A DNA stretch of 64,000 nt from Qipengyuania profundimaris (GTDB lineage: Bacteria; Pseudomonadota; Alphaproteobacteria; Sphingomonadales; Sphingomonadaceae): the NCBI RefSeq assembly GCF_030717945.1, contig NZ_JAVAIM010000001.1:433131-497130 (forward strand), given 5' to 3'. The translations under genes and the position numbers were made by a program. Positions within the stretch are counted from its first letter, which is position 1, and each line of letters opens with the position of its first letter. Below, in pieces: positions 44,159 to 55,170 of the stretch. The notes beneath the pieces were generated by a model. It did no database searches and was not told the origin of the DNA. It saw nothing but the letters and a program-made list of their open reading frames with translations.

Positions 44159-44668
44159 TTACGCAAGGCCGTCGATCGCGCCCCAGCGGGGCCAGTTCAG
44201 TTCGCGTGCGCGCTTGGCATTCATGCCTCCCAAAGCGATGACCGGCACAGGGGATTGTTGCGCGAGCACGGAAAACCCCATCGCACCGAGCGTCGCACCG
44301 CCTGGATGCGAGGCCGTCGGGAATACAGGCGAGAGGAAGATCCCGTCCGCTTTCGCTTCGATGGCGGCTTCGATCTCCTCGCCATTATGCGCGGTTGCGA
44401 GACGCAGCCCATTCCCGAGGCGCTCCGGCGCTCCATAGTGCCCATCGGCACCCCAGTCCTCGTCGCCAGACAGCACCACCACATGGCCGCCTTCGCGCGC
44501 GATGGCGGCCAGTTCCTCGAACCGCCTCCGCCGCTTCGCCGGGTCGAGATGATAGTGCCGGAACACGAAGCCCGACCCTTTCGGCAACGCGCGCAAACCC
44601 GTCTCCAGCCCGGCATCGTTGCGGGCATCCGACAGCAGCCAGAGCAAAGGGAGGGCCTGTCCATTCAT
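44159..44668 (-). CDS. Thiamine phosphate synthase-like (ThiE/TenI) TIM-barrel protein
   Basis: The 169-residue product is shorter than true ThiE (about 210). It retains the C-terminal half of the TIM-barrel phosphate site: FLSPVFPTASHPGGATLGAMGF and PVIALGGMNAKRA, both typical of the family. N-terminal landmarks (the ThiE DERRD pyrophosphate motif) are not seen. It could be a TenI-type relative or another small synthase rather than a thiamine enzyme. ATG 44668 (MNGQALPLLWLLSD) was chosen; two earlier ATGs in frame (44692, 44710) give unlikely tails. It is divergent from yggS. Confidence 0.72.
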   Translation of the reverse strand: MNGQALPLLWLLSDARNDAGLETGLRALPKGSGFVFRHYHLDPAKRRRRFEELAAIAREGGHVVVLSGDEDWGADGHYGAPERLGNGLRLATAHNGEEIEAAIEAKADGIFLSPVFPTASHPGGATLGAMGFSVLAQQSPVPVIALGGMNAKRARELNWPRWGAIDGLA

Positions 44669-44693
44669 GCGGCGTCCGCTATAGCGCATGCCC

Positions 44694-45368
44694 ATGGAAA
44701 AGGCAGACACTCCGCTCCAGCAGGTTCAGGCCAATATCGCGCAGGCGTGCAAGATCGCGCGTCGCGATCCGGGCGAGGTGACGCTGGTCGCGGTCAGCAA
44801 GACCCATCCGGCAGAGGCGATCCAGCCGCTGCTGATCGAGGGCCAGCGCCATTTCGGCGAGAACCGCGTGCAGGAGGCGCAGTCCAAATGGCCCGCGCTG
44901 CGCGACGAATATCCGGCGGTGCAGCTTCACCTCATCGGCCAGCTGCAATCGAACAAGGCGGAGGACGCCGTGGCGCTGTTCGATGCGATCCATTCGCTCG
45001 ACCGCCCGAGCCTCGTGAAGGCGCTGGGCAAGGCGATGGACAAGACAGGTCGCCGCGTGCCGTGCTTCGTGCAGGTCGATGTCGGCGAGGAAGAGCAGAA
45101 AGGCGGCTGCCCGATCGCCGAACTGCCCGCGCTGCTCGACCAGGCGCGCGAGGCGGACATCCCGATCGCAGGCCTGATGTGCATCCCGCCGTTCGACATC
45201 GAGCCGACCCCCTTCTTCGCCTTGCTCGACAAGCTGGCCCGCGACCACGGACCAGCCGATGACTCTTGGGGCCGCAGCATGGGCATGAGCGGCGATTACG
45301 AGACCGCCGTCAAGCTCGGCGCGACGCATGTGCGGGTGGGGACGGCGTTGTTCGGGGAGCGCGGCTGA
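44694..45368 (+). CDS. YggS family pyridoxal-phosphate homeostasis protein
   Basis: The 224-residue product has the YggS/PLPHP TIM-barrel: the PLP lysine in VAVSKTHPAE, then HFGENRVQEAQ, HLIGQLQSNKAE, and the C-terminal MGMSGDYETAVKLGATHVRVGTALFG phosphate-binding loop (ends shown only). It is not catalytic; it binds PLP and balances free PLP and amino-acid pools. Start ATG 44694 (MEKADTPLQQV) follows a TATAGCGC within ten bases, so the message may be nearly leaderless; ATG 44688 in frame is the alternative. It converges on glnD with 10 bases between stops. Confidence 0.93.
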   Translation: MEKADTPLQQVQANIAQACKIARRDPGEVTLVAVSKTHPAEAIQPLLIEGQRHFGENRVQEAQSKWPALRDEYPAVQLHLIGQLQSNKAEDAVALFDAIHSLDRPSLVKALGKAMDKTGRRVPCFVQVDVGEEEQKGGCPIAELPALLDQAREADIPIAGLMCIPPFDIEPTPFFALLDKLARDHGPADDSWGRSMGMSGDYETAVKLGATHVRVGTALFGERG

Positions 45369-45378
45369 GCCTGCCGCT

Positions 45379-48134
45379 TCAGGCGTTCTCCAGCCGGTCC
45401 TGCGTGGCATCGCTGGCAGCTTCGATCAGCCGGGCTTCGATGCGGTTCATCCGTTCGCCTTGCTCCAGCTTGTGGCCGGTGAGGTCGGTGATGTAGAAGG
45501 TGTCTGCCGCCCGTTCGCCGTAGTTCGTGACGTGGGCGGAATGCACGACGAGGCGGCTTTCGAACAGCACCCGCGCAAGGCGGTTGAGCAATGCGGGCCT
45601 GTCGCGCGCGTTGACTTCGATCACGGTGAAGCGATTTGAGGCCTTGTTGTCGAACAGGACGCGCGGTGACACGTCGAAGGCGCGCGCGCGGCTGTGTGCC
45701 AGCGGGCGCTGGGCGAGGCGCGGGGCGAGATCGACGCGATTGGCGAGCGCATCCTCGATGCTGGTCTTCAACCGCTCGAGCTGGCCTTCTTCCGCGAAGG
45801 CGCCGCCATGCGGGTCCTGTACCAGGAAATTGTCGAGCGCCCAGCCCTGCCGGGTGGTATGAATGCGCGCATCGATGATGTTGCCGCCGGCGAGGTGAAT
45901 GCCGCCCGCGATGCGGTAGAACAGGCCCGGATGGTCGGCGGCGATCACCGTGACCAGCGTCGCGCCGCGCTCTTCGTAGAACTCGCAATGGATCGAGAGG
46001 TCGTGCTTCTGTTCGCGCGCCGCGGCGTAATGCACCAGGTTGAGCGCGATGATATCGACCGGCTCGGCGATCCAGTAGGAGTCGCCCATCGCTCCGCCCA
46101 CGCTTTCGGCCAGATCGGCCTTGTCGCCGAGCAATTCCGCGACCTCGGCCTTCTTCGCCGCGATCTTGCGGTCTCGTCCTTCGCGCATATGGCCGAGGCG
46201 GAGCCGCTCGCTCGCCGTGTCGTAAAGCTCGCCGAGAAGCTGGCCCTTCCAGCTGTTCCATGTTCCCGGACCCACGGCGCGGATGTCGACCGCGGTCAGG
46301 ATCGCGAGATGGCGCAGCCGCTCTTGGCTCTGCACCTTGCCGACGAAGTCCTCGATCGTCTTCGGATCGGTAAGGTCGCGCTTCTGAGCCGTGTGGCTCA
46401 TCAGCAGGTGGTGCAGGACCAGCCAGGCGACCAGCTCGGTCTCGCTGTCGGAAAGGCCGAAGCGCGGGCACAGTTCGTGCGCCACCTCCGCCCCTAGCTC
46501 CGAATGATCGCCGCCGCGTCCCTTGGCGATATCGTGCAGCAGCGCCGCCACGTAAGCCACGCGCCGCGAGATGACCTTGTGGATCAGCCGCGTCGCACGC
46601 GGGTGGTCGTCGGCAAGCTCGCCCTTCTCGATCTTGTTGAGCAGGCCGATCGCGCGGATGGTGTGCTCGTCCACGGTATAGTGGTGGTACATGTCGAACT
46701 GCATCTGCGCGTTGACCTTGCCGAAATCGGGTACGAATTTCCCGAACACGCCGGTCTCGTTCATCCAGCGCAGGACCATTTCGGGATCGTTGCGCCCGCA
46801 GAGCAGGTCGAGGAAGAGGGCGTTCGCGCGCTCGTCATTGCGCACCGCCCTGTCGATCAGCCCGCTGTCGCGATCGGCCTGGCGCATCGTTTCGGGATGC
46901 ACCTCCAGCTGTTGTTCCTCGGCGATCTGGAAGATCTCGATCAGGCGCACGGGATCCTTGCGGAACCAGTCGTCGGACGGCGCGGCGATCTTGCCGCCGA
47001 ACACGCGGTAGCCTTTCACGGTCCGCGCTTTCTGCTTCCAGCCGGCGAAGAAGCCGGAGCGGGCGCTCTTGGCTTCGAACTGCTCGTCGATATGCGCGAG
47101 GAAGACGCCGGTGAGCGAGCCGACCCGCTTCGCGTGCAGGAAATAGAGCTGCATGAACCGCTCGACCGAGCTCTTGCCCGGCCGCTCGGCGAAATTCATC
47201 CGCTCGGCGATCTGGCGCTGCATGTCGAAGGTCAGCCGGTCCTCGGCGCGGCCGGTCAGGACATGCAAATGGCACCGCACGGCGAGGAGGAAGTTCTCCG
47301 CCCGGCGGAAGCTGCGGTATTCGGCCTGCGTGAACAGCCCGACATCGACAAGCTCCGCCGCCGCGCGCACACGGTGGATGAACTTGCCGATCCAGTAGAG
47401 CGTGTGGAGGTCGCGCAGGCCCCCCTTGCCGTCCTTGACGTTGGGTTCGACGACATAGCGGCTGTCGCCCATGCGCTTGTGCCGCGCATTGCGTTCGGCC
47501 AGCTTCTCGGTGACGAAAGTGCGCTCATTGCCGCGCACGACCTCCGATGTGTAGCGGCGAGAGCCTTCGTCGTAGAGGGCCTGGTCGCCCCAGACATAGC
47601 GGCCTTCGAGCAGGGCGGTGCGGATGGTGAGGTCGTTCTTCGAGAGGCGCATCGCCTCGTCCAGCGTGCGCGTCGAATGGCCGACCTTCAGGCCGAGATC
47701 CCACATCAGGTAGAGCATCGCCTCGACCACCTGCTCGCACCAGGCGGTCTTCTTGCCGCCGACGAGGAAAGCGATGTCGACATCCGAATGCGGCGCCATT
47801 TCGGAGCGGCCATATCCGCCGACGGCCATGATCGTCAGCCGCTCGGCCTGAGAGCGGTTGGCGCTGGGGTAGAGATGGGTCGTCGCATGATCGTGGATCA
47901 CGCGCAGCAGCTGGTCGACCAGGAAGGAATGCCCGCCCGCGCATTCGTGCCCGGCCGAATGCTTTTCCTCCAGCCGCCGCGCGAGCTCGGCGCGGCCCTT
48001 CTCCAGCGCGCCTTTCAGCAACTCGACAATATGCGGCCGTGCTTTTTCGCCGTGCTCCTCTACCAGCGCGTCGATCCGCGCGGCGACATCGCGGCGGTCG
48101 AAGATCGCGCGCTGGCGGGGGATGCGAAACGTGC

Positions 48135-48138
<4 letters not shown>
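45379..48138 (-). CDS. glnD: [Protein-PII] uridylyltransferase / uridylyl-removing enzyme
   Basis: GlnD senses glutamine and adds or removes UMP on PII proteins, steering nitrogen assimilation. At 919 residues it has family length and domain order. The nucleotidyltransferase motif GGYGRSEMAPHSDVD lies at about 110. An HD domain (LLHDIAKGRGGDH) is at about 520-530. Two C-terminal ACT domains bind glutamine (ATLVTVIAADHPGLF; FTVIEVNARDRPALLNRL). The start is TTG, overlapping the stop of the upstream acyl-CoA ligase gene (TTGA), with GAGG upstream. Coupling to a lipid enzyme gene is unusual. Confidence 0.96.
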
Positions 48139-49829
<1,691 letters not shown>

Positions 49830-49992
49830 GGTGGTCAGGGTCCTCTCTCAAAACGGCGCACGGCCCCGATTCGAGGCTCGCGCAGAAATTGCGGCTCGAC
49901 GCAGGCTTTCCCCAAAACTCCTGCTATGCCAAAAGCCGCGGCCGATGGGTCGTCGGATGCGGCCTTGCACATGTCTCTAAGAGGATAAGCCC

Positions 49993-50868
49993 TTGCTGTC
50001 ACTACTCGCCGCGAGCGGCGCTACCGACCCGATCTACTGGCAGGATCTGGGGCTGCGGCCCTACCTGTTCGAGATCGGCGGCTTCCAGCTGCGCTTCTAT
50101 TCGCTGGCCTATCTGCTCGGCATCCTGTTCGGCTACTGGCACCTGTCGAAGATGATCAAGGCGCCGGGTAGCCCGATGGCGCAGCGCCATGCGGACGATC
50201 TGTTCTTCTACTGCACGCTCGGCGTGATTCTCGGCGGGCGGCTCGGCTATGTCGTTTTCTACCGGCCCGAACTGTTCGGAACGGTGGACATGTTCAAGCT
50301 GTGGGAAGGAGGGATGAGCTTCCATGGCGGGGTGATCGGCGTGTTGGTGGCGATCAGCTGGGTGGCCTGGCGCGGGCACCTCAACTGGCTGCGTATCTGC
50401 GACTATATCGCGGTGAATGTCCCGCTGGCCTACATGCTTGGGCGGCTGGCGAACTTCGTGAACGGCGAGCTGTACGGCCGTCCGGTGGAAGGCGATTTCC
50501 CCTTCGCGATGATCTTCCCGAGCGATCCCCTGCAACTGCCGCGCTATCCCAGCCAGCTGTTCCAGGCGGGGCTGGAAGGCCTGCTGCTCGGCGTGATCCT
50601 GATCGCGCTGTTCTGGAAAACCCGCGCGCGATACCGGCCGGGCCTGCTGGTCGGCCTGTTCACCGTCGGCATGGGCGTCGGGCGCTTCGTCAACGAGTTC
50701 TTCCGCGAACCCGACGCGCATCTGGCCAATGTGGTGGTCGAAACCGGCCTGTCGCGCGGGCAATGGCTGAGCCTGCCGATGATCGCGGTGGGCCTCGGCG
50801 TGCTGGCCTTCGCGCTGGCTCGCCCGGCCATCGGCGGTGCGAAGGCGGGCAAGCCGGCAACCGCATGA
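49993..50868 (+). CDS. lgt: Phosphatidylglycerol-prolipoprotein diacylglyceryl transferase
   Basis: Lgt attaches diacylglycerol to the lipobox cysteine of prolipoproteins, the first step of lipoprotein maturation. The 291-residue membrane protein has the signatures GMSFHGGVIGV and GRLANFVNGELYGR, and a C-terminal helix. It starts with TTG (MLSLLAASGATDPIYW), with GAGGAT nine bases upstream. Several lipoproteins in the window depend on it. It leads a translationally coupled set lgt-midA-DUF2147 (ATGA overlaps). Confidence 0.95.
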   Translation: MLSLLAASGATDPIYWQDLGLRPYLFEIGGFQLRFYSLAYLLGILFGYWHLSKMIKAPGSPMAQRHADDLFFYCTLGVILGGRLGYVVFYRPELFGTVDMFKLWEGGMSFHGGVIGVLVAISWVAWRGHLNWLRICDYIAVNVPLAYMLGRLANFVNGELYGRPVEGDFPFAMIFPSDPLQLPRYPSQLFQAGLEGLLLGVILIALFWKTRARYRPGLLVGLFTVGMGVGRFVNEFFREPDAHLANVVVETGLSRGQWLSLPMIAVGLGVLAFALARPAIGGAKAGKPATA

Positions 50869-51950
50869 GCGAGGGCGCGCCCGGCGATCTGGCAGCCAGC
50901 TTTCGCCGCCTGATCGAGCGGCACGGGCCGATGCCGGTCGCGCGCTACATGGGCGAGAGCAATGCGCGCTATTACGCCAGCCGCAATCCGCTGGGGGCAG
51001 CGGGCGATTTCACCACCGCGCCGGAGATCAGCCAGATGTTCGGCGAGATGGTCGGGCTGTGGCTGGCCGATATCTGGACCCGCGCGGGCAAGTCGCCAAA
51101 CGCGATCTATGTCGAGCTCGGCCCGGGGCGGGGCACGCTGGCGAGCGATGCGCTGCGCGCGATGGCGAGCCAGGGTTTGCGGCCCGAAATGCATATGGTC
51201 GAAGGCTCGCAAGCCTTGCGTGCGGTCCAGTCCGGCGCGCTTGCAGGTGCGCAGTTCCACGACACGATCGATAGCCTGCCGGAAGATCGACCGATCCTGC
51301 TGGCGGCGAACGAGTTTCTTGACGCGCTCCCGGTGCGCCAGCTGGTGATGACGGAGCGGGGTTGGCGCGAGCGGATGGTGGCGCTTGACGAGGAGGGTGG
51401 CTTCGTCTTCGCCGCCGGGCCGAGTCCGATGGACGAAGCCGTGCCGGCGGAGCAGCGGGGGGCGGAACCTGGCACGATCATCGAAACCTGCCCTGCGGCG
51501 GCGGCACTGGTCGACGCTCTGGCCGAGCGGCTGGAGCGGCAGGGCGGCGCGGCGCTCTTCATCGACTACGGGCACCTAGCGCCGCGCTCCGGCTCGACGC
51601 TGCAAGCCGTCAAAGCGCATGAGAAAGTCGGCGTGTTCGACAGTCCCGGCGAAATGGACCTCACCGCCCATGTCGATTTCGCGGTGCTGGTGGAGGTCGC
51701 CAAACGTGCCGGGCTCGCCACTGCCACCGCGAGACAGGGCGATTGGCTCAGCGCAATGGGGATCGGCCTGCGGGCGCAGACGCTCGCAAACGCTTCGCCC
51801 GATCGCGCGAAGGACATTGCGGCAGCGCATGACCGGCTCGTTCAGCCGACGGCCATGGGGGACCTGTTCAAGGTGCTGGCCCTCACGCCGCGCGATTGGC
51901 CGCGCGGGGCCGGATTTGCCGAAGGCGAGAGGCGGAAGGAAAAGACATGA
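50865..51950 (+). CDS. MidA/NDUFAF7 family SAM-dependent methyltransferase
   Basis: The 361-residue product has the methyltransferase core with ELGPGRGTLASDAL (SAM-binding glycines), preceded by FTTAPEISQMFGE, and later LAANEFLDALPV; all three are conserved in NDUFAF7. In mitochondria NDUFAF7 methylates an arginine of the NDUFS2 complex I subunit; a parallel role for bacterial members is inferred. Its ATG overlaps the lgt stop (ATGA) and its own stop overlaps the DUF2147 start. The lgt-midA pairing is typical of alphaproteobacteria. No nuo genes are in the window. Confidence 0.92.
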   Translation: MSEGAPGDLAASFRRLIERHGPMPVARYMGESNARYYASRNPLGAAGDFTTAPEISQMFGEMVGLWLADIWTRAGKSPNAIYVELGPGRGTLASDALRAMASQGLRPEMHMVEGSQALRAVQSGALAGAQFHDTIDSLPEDRPILLAANEFLDALPVRQLVMTERGWRERMVALDEEGGFVFAAGPSPMDEAVPAEQRGAEPGTIIETCPAAAALVDALAERLERQGGAALFIDYGHLAPRSGSTLQAVKAHEKVGVFDSPGEMDLTAHVDFAVLVEVAKRAGLATATARQGDWLSAMGIGLRAQTLANASPDRAKDIAAAHDRLVQPTAMGDLFKVLALTPRDWPRGAGFAEGERRKEKT

Positions 51951-52360
51951 GAGTAATGGTCGCATCGCTTGCCGCAGTATTGCTGGCATCGCCCGCGCTG
52001 GCTGCGGATCCGGTCCAGGGCCGCTGGATCACCGAAGAAAAAGACGCCGTGATCACCATCGCCCCCTGCGGCGCGAAGCTGTGCGGGCGGCTTTCGAAGT
52101 TTCTGGTCGCCCCGCCGCAAGGCATCGACCAGCGCGACGTCAACAACAAGGATGCCTCCAAGCGGAGCCGCAAGCTGCTCGGCATGCCGGTGCTGACCGG
52201 CTTCGTCGAAAATGGCGACGAATGGCGCGGGACGATCTACGATCCCAAGAGCGGCAAGACCTATCGCTCGATCCTGCAGCGCAAAGGCTCGAACCAGCTG
52301 ACCGTGAAGGGCTGCCTCGGGCCGTTCTGCCAGACCCAGACGTGGCGCAAGGCGGGCTAA
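51947..52360 (+). CDS. Secreted DUF2147 family protein
   Basis: The 137-residue product has a signal peptide (MRVMVASLAAVLLASPALA). The mature domain is DUF2147: DPVQGRWITEEKDAVITI with later CGAKLCGRL, YDPKSGKTYRSIL and LTVKGCLGPFCQTQTWRKA. Four cysteines could form two disulfides. Function is unknown in the family. Its ATG overlaps the midA stop (ATGA). Its stop overlaps the convergent permease-fusion stop in a CTAA/TAG arrangement. Confidence 0.9.
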   Translation: MRVMVASLAAVLLASPALAADPVQGRWITEEKDAVITIAPCGAKLCGRLSKFLVAPPQGIDQRDVNNKDASKRSRKLLGMPVLTGFVENGDEWRGTIYDPKSGKTYRSILQRKGSNQLTVKGCLGPFCQTQTWRKAG

Positions 52361-53892
52361 AGGCCGATCCGGTCCGCGAGCCGCCGGGCCGCTTCCTCGA
52401 AGGTCAGCTTGTCCTCCTCGCGGTCGACAGAGAGGTTGGCCTCGCGCATCGCCTCGACATCGATCGCGCCGACTAACGGCTCGATCGCGGCGCGGATCGC
52501 GGCGTCGCTCCCGGTTTCGGGGGAGAGCAGCACGATGGCATCGTAATTGGGAAACGCGCCCTGCGGATCCTCCAGGATCGTCAGCCCGTCCGCCGCGATG
52601 CGCCCGTCCGAGGTATAGGCGCCGATTACATCCGCCTCGCCCGATTGCAGCGCGTTGTACATGAAGGTGGGCGAGAAATTGCGCTGCTCGGCAAAGCGCA
52701 GTCCGTAGGTATCGCGCACGGCAATCCATTCGGGCCGCTCGAAGAATTCGGGATCCCCGCCCACCGTCATGCCGCCCGCCGCGCCTGCCAGACCGGCAAT
52801 CGATTCGATGCCGAGCGCCGCCGCGCGCTCGCCGCGCATGGCCAAGCCGTATGCGTTCTCGAACCCCAGCCGCCCCAGCACATGGGTGCCGCTGGTGTCG
52901 GTTTCCCACGCGGCGATTTCCTCCAGGATCGCGTCGCGCGGCGGATTATCCGTCCGCCCCATCTGATTGGTCCAGATCGTGCCGGTGTAATCGACCAGCA
53001 CGTCGATCGCGCCGGTGGTGACTGCCCGGTGCGCCACTGCCGAACCGAGACCGTCGCGATAGTCGACGGAGTAGCCGTTCGCCTCGAGCCGCTGGCCGAT
53101 CAGGCGTGCGAGTATGTATTGCTCGGAAAAGCCCTTGGCGCCGATGACGATACGTCGCTCGTCACTGCCACCGAATTGCGCAAACAGCGCCGCGCCGACA
53201 CCCAGCGCGACAGCTGCCAGCCCGCCGAAAGTAAGCGCGCGGCGGCGGGTCTTGAGCCCCTTTTCGATAGTGCCGAGCAGCCCGTCGGCGATGAGCGCCA
53301 GCCCTGCACTCGCGATGCACCCGGCCAGCACCAGCACCCAATTCTGCGTCTGCAAGCCGGCGAAGATCGGATCGCCGAGGCTCTTCTGTCCGATGGTCGT
53401 CGCCAGGGTCGCGGCCCCGATGGTCCAGACCGCCGCCGTGCGGATGCCCGCCATGATGTAAGGGGCGGAAAGCGGGGCCTCGACCAGCCGCAGGCGCTGC
53501 CAGAAGGTCATGCCCACGCCGTCCGCCGCCTCGATCACGCCGGGGTCGAGGTTGGCCTGTGCGGTGATCGCGTTGCGCAGGATCGGCAGTAGTGCATAGA
53601 GCGACAGCGCCAGCAGGGCGGGCAGGAAGCCGAGCGTCGGCAGCCCCTCGCCAAAGACGGCGCGCAGGCTAAGCAGGATCGGGAAGAACAGCGCCAGCAA
53701 GGCCAGCGCCGGGATGGTCTGCACGAGGCTGGCGAAACCGAGCGCGGCTCGCGACACCGCAGGCGAGCGGCTCGCCCAGACGGCCAGGGGCAAGGCCACC
53801 GCGATCCCTAACGCGATGGCCGCCGCCGACAGCAATACATGCGCAGCGAGCTGGTCGCCGAGGTTGAGGAGAGCGTCCCAGATGTCGCTCAC
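52357..53892 (-). CDS. ABC permease fused to OpuAC-type substrate-binding domain
   Basis: The 511-residue fusion has an N-terminal OpuBC-type permease (about 1-210, five or six membrane segments with the EAADGVGMTFWQRLRLVEAPLSAPYI loop, the site meeting the ATPase). It then has a linker helix and a C-terminal substrate-binding domain (about 245-511) beginning VIGAKGFSEQYILARL and containing DVLVDYTGTIW. Osmoprotectant, choline and ergothioneine (EgtU) transporters use this layout. The ligand is not determinable without the aromatic-cage residues. It starts at a GTG overlapping the ATPase stop (GTGA). Confidence 0.92.
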   Translation of the reverse strand: MSDIWDALLNLGDQLAAHVLLSAAAIALGIAVALPLAVWASRSPAVSRAALGFASLVQTIPALALLALFFPILLSLRAVFGEGLPTLGFLPALLALSLYALLPILRNAITAQANLDPGVIEAADGVGMTFWQRLRLVEAPLSAPYIMAGIRTAAVWTIGAATLATTIGQKSLGDPIFAGLQTQNWVLVLAGCIASAGLALIADGLLGTIEKGLKTRRRALTFGGLAAVALGVGAALFAQFGGSDERRIVIGAKGFSEQYILARLIGQRLEANGYSVDYRDGLGSAVAHRAVTTGAIDVLVDYTGTIWTNQMGRTDNPPRDAILEEIAAWETDTSGTHVLGRLGFENAYGLAMRGERAAALGIESIAGLAGAAGGMTVGGDPEFFERPEWIAVRDTYGLRFAEQRNFSPTFMYNALQSGEADVIGAYTSDGRIAADGLTILEDPQGAFPNYDAIVLLSPETGSDAAIRAAIEPLVGAIDVEAMREANLSVDREEDKLTFEEAARRLADRIGL

Positions 53893-54656
53893 CGCGCCAA
53901 CTCCGCCAGCCGGCCGGCCTGGGCGCGCGGGACGGCGACCAATTCCTGCGCGACTGCTCCGCCGCGCCCTTCGAGCAGGGCTTGCGGGGTCTCGTCGGCC
54001 ACGATCGCGCCTGCATCCATCACCAGCACGCGGTCGGCCAGGAGCAGCGCCTCGGCCATGTCATGCGTGACCATGATGGTCGTAAGGCCAAGCTCGTCGT
54101 GCAGCTTGCGTACCCGCCCGCCGAGAGCATCGCGCGTGACCGGATCGAGTGCGCCGAACGGCTCGTCCATCAGCAGCAGATGCGGGTCGGCCGCCAAGGC
54201 GCGGGCCACGCCAACGCGCTGGCGCTGCCCGCCGGATAGGGCATCGGGCATGCGGTTTGCCATGTCGGCGTCGAGCTCGACCAGTTCGAGCAGCTCAACA
54301 ATCCGCGCAGGCGACAGCTTCTCGCCTGCAAGCCGCGGACCGATCGCGATGTTCTCGCCTACCGTCATGTGTGGGAACAGGCCGATCGACTGGAACACAT
54401 ATCCGACCCGACGGCGCAGGGCGGATAAGCGCAGGCTGCCCACCGGATCGCCTTCATAAACGACCTCGCCACTATCCGCCTCGGCGAGGCGGTTGATCGT
54501 CTTCAGCAGCGTCGACTTGCCCGATCCGGACGCGCCGACCAGCGCGACGAACTGACGGGGTGCGATCGTCAGCGAAACATCGCGAACGGCTTCGACCGCT
54601 CCGTAACGTTTGCCGACAGCCCGGAATTCCAGCGCAGCTTGAACTTCGGTCGTCAC
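53889..54656 (-). CDS. ABC transporter ATP-binding subunit (OpuCA/ProV type)
   Basis: The 255-residue product is the ATPase partner of the fused permease downstream. It has Walker A GASGSGKST, Q-loop VFQSIGLFPHMTVGEN, signature LSGGQRQRVGVARALA, and Walker B LLLMDEPFGALDP. No C-terminal CBS domains are present (true ProV/OpuAA carries them), so it lacks ionic-strength sensing. It starts with an ATG overlapping the stop of the lipoprotein gene upstream (ATGA). The three genes should be co-translated. Confidence 0.95.
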   Translation of the reverse strand: MTTEVQAALEFRAVGKRYGAVEAVRDVSLTIAPRQFVALVGASGSGKSTLLKTINRLAEADSGEVVYEGDPVGSLRLSALRRRVGYVFQSIGLFPHMTVGENIAIGPRLAGEKLSPARIVELLELVELDADMANRMPDALSGGQRQRVGVARALAADPHLLLMDEPFGALDPVTRDALGGRVRKLHDELGLTTIMVTHDMAEALLLADRVLVMDAGAIVADETPQALLEGRGGAVAQELVAVPRAQAGRLAELAR

Positions 54657-55102
54657 TCGTCCTCGGTGCTCGACTCATCGGGCAGGCGGTAATCGACGCG
54701 CTGCAATTCGATCCTTCGGTCTTGCGGCCCCGTCGCGTCCATCATGTCGTCGGTCATGCTCTCGGGCTTCCAGCATCGTTCGACGCCGTTTTCTTCGTCG
54801 GGAGTGAAGCACAAGCGCTCGTCGCCGGTGGCATTGAAGGTCCACTGGCCTTCCTGCCACAAGTCTCCGTTGCGAAGGTCGCGATAGCTGCCGTCGCGGT
54901 CGAGATAGGTCGTGTAGCGCGCACCGTCTTCCGACGTGATGCGCCAGGCGGTCTCTGTGAAATCGCCCGGCAGGGAGGTGTCTTCCGTAGCCGCTGTAGC
55001 GCCATTGCCCTGGGGGTCTTCTACCACCTCGGAAGCTGTTTCATCGGGATTGCTGCAAGCCGCGGCCAGAAGCACAGCTCCCGCAAGGACTACCATTCGC
55101 AT
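54653..55102 (-). CDS. Lipoprotein of unknown function coupled to the ABC transporter
   Basis: The 149-residue product has a lipoprotein signal ending AAAC (Cys 16). A disordered acidic stretch precedes a compact domain beginning about residue 50. It has strands such as AWRITSEDGARYTTYLDRDGSYRDL and GQWTFNATGDERLCFTP and a second cysteine (RCWKPESM), so one disulfide is possible. Its TGA overlaps the ATPase start (ATGA), which argues for a role with the transporter. I do not recognise the family. An in-frame ATG at 55096 is an alternative start. Confidence 0.62.
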   Translation of the reverse strand: MRMVVLAGAVLLAAACSNPDETASEVVEDPQGNGATAATEDTSLPGDFTETAWRITSEDGARYTTYLDRDGSYRDLRNGDLWQEGQWTFNATGDERLCFTPDEENGVERCWKPESMTDDMMDATGPQDRRIELQRVDYRLPDESSTEDE

Positions 55103-55170
55103 TCAGGGCCTCTCCTCTGCCGATCCGCGCACCCTAGCAGGCTGGGCCACCGGGGAAAGCCGCTGCGCGC

